Source: Candidatus Poribacteria bacterium
GTDB lineage: Bacteria; Poribacteria; WGA-4E; JAJDTR01
Assembly: GCA_028820655.1 (NCBI GenBank)
Contig: JAPPIK010000011.1
Coordinates: forward strand, 83,732 to 147,731
DNA: 64,000 nucleotides
Direction: 5' to 3'
Both the position numbers and the translations under genes were made by a program. Under the pieces are notes generated by a model. That model did no database searches and was not told where the DNA came from. It was given only the letters and a program-made list of their open reading frames with translations. How positions within the stretch are numbered: position 1 is the first letter of the stretch; every line of letters starts with the position of its first letter. This document shows positions 7,348 to 16,600 of the stretch, piece after piece.

Positions 7348-9357
7348 ATGAGTCTTGAACCGCAGGATCGCGCCGGGAAACCGGGGGACAGAATCGTTCA
7401 AGAGAATCAACTACAGGGCAGTCCCTCTACGGAGTGGGATATTAACGGACCGGGCGACCCGACGATTCAAGGTTTCGGGCATGACATCAGCATTAATCGT
7501 GGCGAGACAATCTTCTTCAAGATAAAGACAGACTCTACCGACTATCGGATCGACATCTATCGAATGGGCCATTACGGTGGCATGGGCGCGCGCCTTGTCG
7601 ATACGATCAAACCGTCGGTCAAGTTGCCCCAATCTCAACCGGAAGGTATCAGAGATCACGCGACGCACCTTTACGATTGCGGAAATTGGGAGGTATCAGC
7701 ATCTTGGCAATCCCCTTCAGACGCCGTGTCGGGCGTCTATTTTGCCCGTTTGGTGCGGCAGGACTCGAATCCCGGGAGTTGGCGCGCCGACAACGGAGCG
7801 CATGAGCCGGCAGCCGCACCGGTACCGTCGGCGCACGCTTACGGAGCATTGGGACATGGACGCCTAGCCAACGCGCTGCGCGAGCCGCGGGCGAGCCACA
7901 TCTATTTCGTCGTACGGGACGATGAGGGGTGTTCCGAAATCCTATTCCAAACGTCGGACACAACATGGCAGGCGTACAACCGCTACGGCGGTCACTGCAC
8001 CTATGCCCGTTTTAACCCGGACAATCCGAGCATGCATGGGGGACCGCCCCGCTCGTACAAAGCAAGTTACAACAGGCCGTTCGAGACACGCTCTTATCGT
8101 GCGGTGAACATGGTTTTCAACGGCGAATACCCTTTCATCCGGTGGCTCGAAGCGAACGGTTACGATGTCAGCTACTTCACCGGAGTCGATAGCGATCGTC
8201 GCGGCGAGCAGATTCTGAAACACCGACTCTTTTTGTCGGTCGGCCATGACGAATACTGGTCCCTTGATCAGAGAAGGCATGTTGAGCGTGCCCGCGATGC
8301 CGGGGTGCACCTCGCCTTTTTCAGCGGCAACGAAATGTTCTGGAAAACCCGCTGGGAACCCTCGACTGACGGGGAAAGCGTTCCCCATCGAACCATGGTC
8401 ACGTACAAAGAAACGCACGACAACGCCAAAATTGACCCCGTCCCCGATGTTTGGACCGGAACGTGGCGAGACTCACGGCCTTTCAATCCGGAAGGAGCGC
8501 AACCCGAGAACGCGCTAACCGGCACCATTTTCACCGTGAATGCGTGGCGCAACGACCCGCTCATCGTGCCCGCGGAATATGCCAACTTACGCTTCTGGCG
8601 GGACACCGAAGTCGCACAACTCAAGCCGGGCGAGAGGGTGGTCTTGCTAAAAGGTTTGCTGGGGCACGAGTGGGATGAGGATATTGACAACGGGTTTCGC
8701 CCGTCGGGCCTCTTCCGCCTGTCCGAGACGACCATCGACAACGTTATGTACGTCCAAGACCACGGCACGGTTTTCGACTCCGGCACGGCAACTCACCACC
8801 TGACCCTTTACCGTCACGAAAGCGGCGCTTTGGTCTTCGGCGCGGGAACGGTGCAGTGGGGCTGGGGGTTGGACGCGCATCACGACACCGAAACCGGCAT
8901 TCCCCCGGAGCGCGCCAATGAACATGGCACCCGCGTGGGTGTTGATCCGCACGCACCGGACAGGAACATCCAACAAGCGACGGTCAACCTATTCGCGGAC
9001 ATGGGGATACAACCGGCGACGATCCAAGAAGACCTTGTCCCGGCGACCGCTTCTACCGATTTCGAACCCCCGAATTCCACCATAAATGTCCCCGCTGATG
9101 GAACAATCTTGTCTCAACAGGTTTTTACTATCAGGGGCGAGGCTGTGGACAGAGGGGGCGGTATAGTTGCCGGGGTCGAGGTGTCGGTCAACGGTGGTGA
9201 AACGTGGCATCCGGCAGATGGGCGAGAGGCTTGGAGTTACCGATGGACTCCGGAGGAGACTGGCAGTTTCACAATCTTTTGCCGCGCCGTCGATGACAGC
9301 GGGAACTTGGAACAGCCGAATACGGGCGTGACGGTAACTGTTGGCTCGGAGACGTAG
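7348..9357 (+). CDS. N,N-dimethylformamidase large-subunit-like protein with C-terminal beta-sandwich
   Basis: 669 residues from the ATG at 7348, which follows CAGGAGG by four bases; a GTG at 7306 is upstream of that site and less likely. The middle contains the DMFase beta-subunit signature: FQTSDTTWQAYNRYGG, YKASYNRPF, then EYPFIRWLEANGYDVSYFTG and LSVGHDEYWSLDQR, in the order known for the large subunit. The last ~95 residues (PPNSTINVPADG, then VEVSVNGGETWHPADG and WTPEETGSFTI) match the Ig-like Mo-co dimerisation/big-7 type sandwich. No signal peptide is evident. DMFases hydrolyse formamides; no small subunit gene is nearby, so the substrate is unknown. Confidence 0.82.
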   Translation: MSLEPQDRAGKPGDRIVQENQLQGSPSTEWDINGPGDPTIQGFGHDISINRGETIFFKIKTDSTDYRIDIYRMGHYGGMGARLVDTIKPSVKLPQSQPEGIRDHATHLYDCGNWEVSASWQSPSDAVSGVYFARLVRQDSNPGSWRADNGAHEPAAAPVPSAHAYGALGHGRLANALREPRASHIYFVVRDDEGCSEILFQTSDTTWQAYNRYGGHCTYARFNPDNPSMHGGPPRSYKASYNRPFETRSYRAVNMVFNGEYPFIRWLEANGYDVSYFTGVDSDRRGEQILKHRLFLSVGHDEYWSLDQRRHVERARDAGVHLAFFSGNEMFWKTRWEPSTDGESVPHRTMVTYKETHDNAKIDPVPDVWTGTWRDSRPFNPEGAQPENALTGTIFTVNAWRNDPLIVPAEYANLRFWRDTEVAQLKPGERVVLLKGLLGHEWDEDIDNGFRPSGLFRLSETTIDNVMYVQDHGTVFDSGTATHHLTLYRHESGALVFGAGTVQWGWGLDAHHDTETGIPPERANEHGTRVGVDPHAPDRNIQQATVNLFADMGIQPATIQEDLVPATASTDFEPPNSTINVPADGTILSQQVFTIRGEAVDRGGGIVAGVEVSVNGGETWHPADGREAWSYRWTPEETGSFTIFCRAVDDSGNLEQPNTGVTVTVGSET

Positions 9358-9754
9358 GAATAGCGATTTTCGTTCAGCAAACCGATGGGATCACATTGGG
9401 CTAAACGGGACAATCCCCGTACCGTCCCACAGTTCGATAACGACGATCACGGTTATCCCGGCTAAACGACGTGTAACCGCCTAAGACCAACTTGAGCGTG
9501 CACGTTACAAGTATGCGAACATAGGGGTTCGCCCCTATAAGGATAGGCGTGTTTTTGATTGCTAAGGAATCAAGTGAAAATCATCATTACCCCTTTATTT
9601 GAATGATAAAGATTTCTTAAAAACGGCGAAAGTTGCCTTGTTCCTTGTTTAGTCGCTTGGTCGTCAATCAAGCGCAGACGACCATGACATCATCAAGCAT
9701 ATGTCGCGATAAAATGACAACAACGCTGCAAATCACCAGGATCTGTTCTTTTAC
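9358..9754. other. Spacer with one small hairpin repeat
   Basis: No gene is visible. At 9521-9538 ATAGGGG-TTCG-CCCCTAT forms a perfect 7-bp stem with a UUCG-type loop. Read on the minus strand it begins TTATAGGGGCGAACCCC, placing it in the GTAG-palindrome repeat group rather than among true terminators, although a T5 run follows 13 bases later on the plus strand. Confidence 0.5.
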
Positions 9755-9784
9755 TTTACGTCTGTGTTTACTCCAGAGTATACT
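9755..9784 (+). promoter_or_regulatory. Possible promoter for the toxin-antitoxin pair
   Basis: TTTACG (9755-9760), 18 bases, TATACT (9779-9784), about 60 bases before the antitoxin ATG. Confidence 0.4.
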
Positions 9785-9846
9785 ATTTGTTGTCTACGGT
9801 AATTGAACGCTCAACAATTGCAGACACGACGCAAGGAGATACAACA

Positions 9847-10044
9847 ATGAAAGCCAGTGAGGAGACATCGACAAAACCTATCTTGACGGAGACGGTAACC
9901 GTTGCCCCTAGAGAATCAAAGGCTTTGTCAGAAACTGAGGAGATACTTAATAATCCCGAGGCAATGGAAAGCCTAGAAAAGGCACAAGAAGATCTCAAGT
10001 CTGGAAAGTATGTCAAATGGGAAGATGTCAAGCAAGAAGTTTGA
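9847..10044 (+). CDS. Putative antitoxin of a type II TA pair
   Basis: 65 residues from the ATG at 9847, preceded by AAGGAGATACAACA. It is small and acidic with a Thr/Glu-rich N-terminus and a C-terminal helix ending LKSGKYVKWEDVKQEV. That tail resembles the toxin-neutralising peptides of short RelE/ParE antitoxins (the family often has a 'G-x-Y-x-x-(W/L)-E-(D/E)-(L/V)' ending). No DNA-binding domain is obvious in the short N-terminus. Its last bases overlap the downstream toxin gene, the usual arrangement for co-translated TA modules. Confidence 0.65.
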   Translation: MKASEETSTKPILTETVTVAPRESKALSETEEILNNPEAMESLEKAQEDLKSGKYVKWEDVKQEV

Positions 10045-10294
10045 GATAAGATTGATTGGAAACTCATCAAAGCAGTATAATTCGTTAGATTCCAATATGA
10101 AACGTAGGGTAAATATTGCCATAGAATCACTATCAACAAATCCTCTTCGACTTGGCAAGAAGTTGGATGGGAAATTGACAGGTCTTTACAGTTATCGTGT
10201 TGGGAGCTGTCGGATAATATATGACGTGAACATTAAGAGCAAAATATGTAACGTGCATGGAATCCCTCATCGTGGCAAGGCATATAAGAAGTGA
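10010..10294 (+). CDS. RelE/ParE-family toxin
   Basis: 94 residues from the ATG at 10010 (or 90 from the ATG at 10025); both starts overlap the antitoxin. The ParE/RelE fold pattern is visible: KKFEIRLI, a helix with SLDSNMKRRVNIAIESL, NPLRLGKKLDGKLTGLYSYRVGSCRIIYDV, then the last strands ending HGIPHRGKAYKK. The LxGxLxGLYxxRxGxxRIxYxV core and C-terminal H-RxxxY are typical of RelE-type mRNA interferases. The pair is AT-richer than its surroundings and isolated between two long empty spacers, consistent with horizontal acquisition. Confidence 0.85.
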   Translation: MSNGKMSSKKFEIRLIGNSSKQYNSLDSNMKRRVNIAIESLSTNPLRLGKKLDGKLTGLYSYRVGSCRIIYDVNIKSKICNVHGIPHRGKAYKK

Positions 10295-10755
10295 TATGTT
10301 CCTGCGTCTATTTTAGGTCTACGCAGTTGGAGGTTCAAAGCCGTACAGTTCGTTGATTTATTGTCTAGAACACGTACCACGGCAGGAGGGGCAATCAGCG
10401 ATCTGATGATTGCTGACAGATTGTTATTGCAGTCATAATTCAGTTCCTTAATCACTCGTTAAATACTCTTTTGATCCGTCTGGATCCAGTCGCTCGAATG
10501 TAATTGACTCGTCCTAATATGGAGTTAGATGAATAGAGGATAACGCGAGTTACGGGGCGGGATTTCTCGGTGTATTTTAACGGGACAGCGCGTTTAGGCC
10601 GAGCCATATTTGCGTCATGTAACGATCTTCCGCTAATCTCGTTTTTATTGTCAAATACCGAAGTTTCACCTTCCTGTCAATTATCTGTGGTTCAGCTCAA
10701 ACCGAACATACGTTACTCGGAACCATTGCACGCGATTCACGCTAAGGAAGAGAAA
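10295..10755. other. Spacer, nothing recognised
   Basis: 460 bases with no convincing gene. The frame of the next gene is open back to 10570, but that extension lacks a ribosome site and protein-like composition. Confidence 0.5.
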
Positions 10756-11745
10756 ATGGCACATCTTACCGCATCTCAAGTGGCGCACTTTGAGGAGCAA
10801 GGGTACTTGGTCGTGGAAGATCTGTTTGACCCCGGGGAAGATCTTGATCCGGTCATTGAAGAATATGCGACCGTGTTGGACAGTCTCGCCGCCGAATTGA
10901 AGGAGAAAGGGGAGATCTCCTCAACTTACGACGACCTACCCTTTGGTGATCGGCTAACCAAGATCTACGCCGAATCCGGCAAGGTACATGCGCAGTATTT
11001 CGACTTTTCGCTGCCGCAACGGAACGTGCAGGCGGATACGCCGATGTGGGTGGGCCCGGCGGTATTCCGGATGCTGCGAAACGAGAAACTCCTTGATGCC
11101 GTCGAATCGTTGATTGGGCCGGAAATCTACTCTAACCCGGTGCAGCATGTACGGCTCAAACCGCCCGAGCATCTATGCCCCATTAACGAGGAGACCGGGA
11201 AGGTTCAGTTGGGGGCGACCCCGTGGCATCAGGATACCGGCGTTGTCACACCCGAAGCCGATGAAACGAATATGCTGACGGTGTGGTTCTGTCTATGGGA
11301 TTCTCCGATTGAAAGCGGCTGTTTAGAGGTTATTCCGAGGAGTCACCGCGAGGGATTGCTTCAACACTGTCACGCGCGAGGTCAAATGTCGAGAGGATTC
11401 GGGCTCCATATTCCGGACGAATTACTACGCGCGCCGGATAGCGTGCCGCTTCCCATGAGGCGGGGATCAGTGCTGTTTTTTCACCGTCTAAATTGCCATT
11501 CCTCCCTGCCAAACACCAGCGACAATATCCGCTGGAGTTTTGATCTTCGCTATAATCCTATCGGTCAACCGACCGGGCGCGGCGCGTTTCCCGGCTTTGT
11601 TGCACGCAGTAGATCCAACCCAAGGAGCGAACTGCACGATCCGATTGAATGGGCGAATATGTGGCATGACGCCCGGCGAAAACTGGCCGTTAGCGCAAAT
11701 CCGACCTACAACCGCTGGACGGTAGACAGCCCCGCCTGCGCCTGA
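10756..11745 (+). CDS. Phytanoyl-CoA dioxygenase (PhyH) family protein
   Basis: 329 residues from the ATG at 10756, placed after AAGGAAGAGAAA. The N-terminal LTASQVAHFEEQGYLVVEDLF is the standard PhyH opening. Iron ligands are H158-x-D160 in TPWHQD and a distal His near 248 in FFHRLNCHSS; a downstream Arg in DNIRWSFDLRY would bind 2-oxoglutarate. CLEVIPRSHREG is the usual double-stranded beta-helix strand. This is a non-heme Fe(II)/2-oxoglutarate oxygenase acting on an unknown substrate. It is the first of six members in the window; no substrate-specific neighbours are present. Confidence 0.9.
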   Translation: MAHLTASQVAHFEEQGYLVVEDLFDPGEDLDPVIEEYATVLDSLAAELKEKGEISSTYDDLPFGDRLTKIYAESGKVHAQYFDFSLPQRNVQADTPMWVGPAVFRMLRNEKLLDAVESLIGPEIYSNPVQHVRLKPPEHLCPINEETGKVQLGATPWHQDTGVVTPEADETNMLTVWFCLWDSPIESGCLEVIPRSHREGLLQHCHARGQMSRGFGLHIPDELLRAPDSVPLPMRRGSVLFFHRLNCHSSLPNTSDNIRWSFDLRYNPIGQPTGRGAFPGFVARSRSNPRSELHDPIEWANMWHDARRKLAVSANPTYNRWTVDSPACA

Positions 11746-11825
11746 AGAACGACTGCAACCTGATGCCGATTAGACGGTGCGGGATAAACAAACATCCTGG
11801 CCATCATTTCCCCTTTCATTGATTT

Positions 11826-12524
11826 ATGACACGTTTCGGAGCAACGTTAACCCACACGCTTTTCGGGAGTTTGATTCTGTGTTTGTTCTTGGCTTCGGGA
11901 GTAGACAGCAGGTCAAACGAAGCGAAACTCCCGCTCAAGCTTCCGCAAACCGAGCGCCCGACTTCCATGACCCCCACCTGAAGCGCCTGACCAGGCGAAG
12001 GCGCACCGCTTCGGGGAAGCGGCATTCAGACCACATGGGCGTTATCTTGGCGCTATGTAGACACGGAGGAGGATCGTCCCCGCTGGCGGATGACGTTGAA
12101 TTACCAGTTCCTACGAAGGGTTCAACTCGGCCTTGAATACAATCCCGCGGCGTCGGAAATCTCCCCGCTCCTCAACGCATTCCTCTTTACCGAAACAGCT
12201 ACCCGACCCGCCCTATTCATCGGGACTAGCTCGGACCGAATCGGCTCTCCCGCCGGAACTCAAGCCTACTATTTCACGCTCGCCAAGCGCCTTCCGCGCC
12301 TTCCGCTGTCGTTATATGCCACCGTGAACTATTCCGAATGGGACGACGGGTTCAATTTTCCATTCGGCGCCACGGTTGACTTTGGTCAAGGGTTATCGGC
12401 TCGCGGGATGTATGACGGAGATCGCTCACACCTGATGTTCAACTATTTTTATAGGCAGTACGGCGTCAGTCTCATGTACATCTGGCTTGAGCGGTTCGGC
12501 ATCGCGATGTCCACCGCGTTTTGA
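11826..12524 (+). pseudogene. Frameshifted exported/outer-membrane-like gene
   Basis: From the ATG at 11826 the frame gives a signal peptide-like MTRFGATLTHTLFGSLILCL then FLASGVDS, but stops at 11979. The sense continues in the +1 frame after the C5 run at 11971-11975 (PPPEAPDQAKAHRFGEAAF) until about 12025, then returns to the original frame as QTTWALSWRYVDTEEDRPRW and runs to the stop at 12524. The intact C-terminal part (from ATG 12090, 144 residues) alternates polar and hydrophobic residues and ends LERFGIAMSTAF with a terminal Phe, like an outer-membrane beta-barrel. Two compensating single-base shifts suggest either decay or assembly error. I do not recognise the family. Confidence 0.5.
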
Positions 12525-12543
12525 GCCGACACCCACGAAAGAT

Positions 12544-12564
12544 GGTGGGCAGTGCCCACCCTAC
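12544..12564 (-). repeat. GTAG-palindrome repeat, 'GGTGGGC-GCCCACC' type
   Basis: GGTGGGCAGTGCCCACC followed by CTAC, i.e. GTAG + palindrome on the minus strand. Related copies: 29797, 40258, 58796 and 60368. Confidence 0.7.
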
Positions 12565-12589
12565 GATACCTCTGTGTTTGGTTTAGGGT

Positions 12590-13339
12590 CTACTTGTGCG
12601 CGGGCAGCGGTTTCACCACGAAGTCATTGCGTCCCGACCGATCGATCCCCCGCATCAAGAACAGCGATCTCGGTTGCTCTCCGCCCTCGATGTCACGCTC
12701 GTAAACCGAAGTCGTGGGAAAAAAACGTAGTGTCATGCCGCGGCGGGGTTGGCCGGAGTTGTTCGGTTCCGAGCCATGCATCAAGAACACGTCGTGCAGC
12801 GAGATCTGTCCCGATTCCAAGACGATATCCACAGCCGTGCTCTCATCAAATTCGGATCGCATGAGTTCAAGCGAAAGAACGAGGTCGTCGCTGGGGTTGT
12901 TTTCGTGCTTATACAATTTCCGGGATGCGTGGGAGCCGGGGATAATCCTCAGGCAACCGTTCTCGGTGTTGGAATCATCAATCGCAATCCACACGGAACA
13001 GCTTGCGAGAGGTCGAATGGGCCAATAGCGGCCATCTTGATGCCACGGCACCCGTTTGCCGTCACGGGCGGGTTTGCCAAAAAAGCTGGAATTCCAGATG
13101 GCTATGTCTTCTCCGAGAATCTGGGCTACCATGTCGAGGATATCCGGGTTCCTCGCATAATTGAGGAAGGTGGTGTCATAGGTGAGGAGAGCCGGGCAAT
13201 TCTGCCGGAACTCGGGGTACCTCACCAGTAACCGGTCGAAGTCGTCCTTGATTGACTGTATGGTCGAGGCGGGCAAACGAAAATCCGGAATCACATAGCC
13301 CTGTTCGTGGTAATGTGTGAGTTGCTGCGGCGTTAACAT
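12590..13339 (-). CDS. Phytanoyl-CoA dioxygenase (PhyH) family protein
   Basis: 249 residues. Opening LTPQQLTHYHEQGYVIPDF is typical. Iron ligands H100-x-D102 (PWHQDG) and a distal His about 188 (DVFLMHGSEPN), with RRGMTLRF supplying the 2-oxoglutarate-binding Arg. The strand NGCLRIIPGSHASR is diagnostic of the family. The WPIRPLASCSVWIAIDD segment and short length suggest the small-molecule hydroxylase branch rather than true phytanoyl-CoA hydroxylase. It faces the pseudogene and the 10756 PhyH gene; it has its own leader on the right side. Confidence 0.9.
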   Translation of the reverse strand: MLTPQQLTHYHEQGYVIPDFRLPASTIQSIKDDFDRLLVRYPEFRQNCPALLTYDTTFLNYARNPDILDMVAQILGEDIAIWNSSFFGKPARDGKRVPWHQDGRYWPIRPLASCSVWIAIDDSNTENGCLRIIPGSHASRKLYKHENNPSDDLVLSLELMRSEFDESTAVDIVLESGQISLHDVFLMHGSEPNNSGQPRRGMTLRFFPTTSVYERDIEGGEQPRSLFLMRGIDRSGRNDFVVKPLPAHK

Positions 13340-13687
13340 AAAGGCTTTCCTAAAAGCAGTGGTGAGTGCCTAGTGGTGAGTGGTCAGTTAAGACTCGGTC
13401 ATTAGCGGGTAAACATACTTGCCTGTTAGATAGTCACTTCGTCAGTCACTGGGACGTGTTGACCTTTATGTAAAGAGTGTCCATAATTCGCAGATAAGTC
13501 CCTATCGTAGGGACGAGGTTCCCTCGCCCAACGGGTTGGGAAACCCAACCACTAACTGAGCGAATAGCGAAGGCGGTAGAGATCCCCTACGGAATTTGAC
13601 CTAATGTAGGGGGCAACCGTTGTGATTGTCCGACATTTTGCCTCAAGTGAATCAATGTTGGTTCAACTCTTCAAATGTCTTCACAAC
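13340..13687. repeat. Repeat-rich spacer
   Basis: No gene. It contains CAGTGGTGAGTGCCTAGTGG and GAGTGGTCAGTT (13355-13389), GTAGGGACGAGGTTCCCTCG (13507-13526), GGGTTGGGAAACCCAACC (13532-13549) and ACTGAGCGAATAGCGAAGG with GGTAGAGATCCCC (13553-13588), the reverse-orientation ATCAAGCGAG-type repeat. Confidence 0.6.
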
Positions 13688-16600
13688 CTAGTTAATGGCA
13701 TGCGCTACGATGACCAAGTCTAAGACATTGGTCACGCCGTCACCGTTGACATCGTGCTTGTCAGTACCCAAAGCGTTCGCCACGATGACCAAGTCCAAGA
13801 TATTAACAATACCGTCCCCGTTAACGTCCGCAGGATTAGCCGGCGTTATGCGGAGGAACATATCGCCGTCAAGGTCGGGAACGGCGTGCTGGGTGTGTCG
13901 GAGTCCGCTTCGTACGGATTGCACACGCTCAGGCAATGTGATAACGTGAGGCTTGCCGCTCCTATTATACACCGCCCAGCCGTTGACGAATTCGCGGATG
14001 AATAAACCGGGAATGTCTTCATATGGTTGGGCTTTGGGGCCGATGGGACGCCCTAAATCAACATCCCAGAAAGGATACCAAATATGCTCATGACCAGATT
14101 CCCACGGGAACTCATCAACTCGGGCATCTGGTATAGGGATACCCCCTCTTCCGGTATTATACAGCACGAAACCGTCAGACAGGTTGAGGCTCATAGTGGT
14201 AAAGACGCGCATCCAGCGCCGGTTATCCGGGCTGTCCGGCGGTTCTGTAGGAATCCCCCATCCCTCTAAGCAGTTTATCTGCGGAGATCTTAAGTTTTCC
14301 TCCGACCAAATGAGGGTGTCCTCAATCTCTTGAAGTCCGGTATACGTATATCCGCCGGGGTTATCGCTGTAGTGATTGTCCGTGAGGGTCTCCATGAAGG
14401 TGCCGTTGACATACTCTGCAAACGGCATCGGCTTCTTTCTATTCGAATTGACCAGTATCAGAAAGTCTTCGCGAACTTGTGATCGAACAGTTCGGAAAAT
14501 GTTGAGCACCGCCCGGGTAATTTCATCAGCGGTAACCGAGAAAAGATGCCGGTCCACAAATTGGTTTCCGTCCTTACCAATTCCGTCTATGAAGACTCCA
14601 TCGTAGAGGCCGCATCGCGCAATGTCAACAATCCGCTTTATAAGTGCCTCTTGAACTTCAGGCTCGTAGAATTTAATGACATATTCATTGTAACTATTTA
14701 TCACTCTCTGTCCTTGGGCATCTCTAAGCCAAAAATCAGAATCTGGTGGAAAAGATTGGGAATCTGGACGGACTGAATGGTACTGCAGCCAGATATGACG
14801 CAAAAAGACCATGTTCGGATTTAAATCGAGTTGCCTCTGGCGAGTTTCACGTGCCACTGCAAGATCGCCGGCGAGCGAAGTCGCAATGCCATGAGTTGAT
14901 GTGGTTGGGTCGGTAATCCACTCCAACGTGAAATTTGGGGAAAAGTACAAGTCATGAAGGCTTTTTCGCTGTTCCCGTGTGAGGTAATCTAGCCCGATAA
15001 CGCCCTCCCACGCTTGGAAGATAGAAGGAAAACCCCGACTTACTAACCGTTCTCTGACCAAGGGCGGCAGCGGTTCAATACCACACACCTCATCATAACG
15101 AAAATCGGCGAGATTGAGTCCCTGTAGTGGACCAATATCCGTAACTGTATTGTTGTGTATCCAAAGTTCCATGAGATTGACGAGGTTCGCAAGGGGACTG
15201 AAGTCGACAATTTGATTACGTTCTACATGCAAGACGGTAAGATTAATCAATTCAGCCAATGGACTGATGTCCGAAATTTGATTGCCCCCTAAGACAATCC
15301 ATCTCAGACTTTTCAAGTTTCGGAGCGGACTCAAATCAACTATTCGGCATCCCCAGAGATTCAATCCTTCCAGTTTCGTAAGATGGGCCAAGGGACCAAT
15401 ATCTACGATTGGATTGTAGTATAACTCAAGAGATTGGAGGTTGGTCGCGTATTCTAACCCCGTTAGGTCGGTGATGCCGCGATCCCCGCCGCCGTCCAGT
15501 CTAGTTAATCGCCGCATCTGACCTTGAGTGAGGGGTACCGAATCGGGAAGGGACAACGCTTCTCGGATCAGCAACCTTAAGTTTGTATCGGGCAGTTCGA
15601 CGATGAGGTTGAACCCTTCACCTATTTCAATGTCCAACTCTACGCCTTCAAGTTCGAAAAGGGGACCAAAGTCGTGGAAGGGATTGTCAGCAAGGTAAAG
15701 TTTCTGGAGATTCTTTAATTTGGTCAGCGGGGTGATGTCAGAGATTAGATTTACTGAGATATCCAAAGAAGTGAGGTTCGTTAATTCCGACAAGGGACTG
15801 ATGTCGGAGACTTCGTTATACCCTAAGACAATCCGGTTCAGATTCTTCAAGTTTCGGAGCGGACTCAAATCAACAATGCGGCACCCCCAGAGATTTAATC
15901 TTTCTAGTATTGTAAGTTGGGCTAAAGGGCTGATATCCGCGATTGGGTTGTGGTATAACTCAAGGGATTTGAGGTTGGTGGCATATTCCAGGCCTGTTAG
16001 GTCGGTGATTCCACGGTTACCACCGGCATCTAGTTGTGTTAATCGCTGCATATGTCCTTGTATAAGAGGCACCGCCTCAGGCAGAGCCTGCGCTTCTCGA
16101 ATCAACAGTCTTAAGTTCGGGTCGGGTATTTCCACGACGAGGTTGAATCCCTCACTTATTTCAATGTCCAGTTCTACCCCTTCAAGTTCAAAAAGAGGAC
16201 TAAAGTCGTGGAAGGGGTTGTCGGCAAGGTAAAGTTTCTGGAGATTCTTTAATTTGGTCAGCGGGGTGATGTCCGTAATCGCATTTCTATTGAGCCACAA
16301 TTCTTCTAACCGGGTGAGATTGGCAAGGGGACTGATGTCGTGAATCTGGTTTGTGTCCGAGCGCAAGCGAGTAAGTTGTGTTAAATTTGCGAGTATTGTA
16401 ATGTCTTCAACCGAATTTTGGTCTATCCAGAGATGCTGAAGGTTAGCAAGGTTTGCAAAGGGGCTGATGTCAGAGATTTGATTTGATGAGAGATTTAGTG
16501 AAGTGAGGTTCGTTAATTCAGACAGCGGACCGATGTCGGAGATTTGGTTGTTCCCCAATACAATCCAACTCAGATTCTTCAAGTTACGGAGTGGCCTCAA

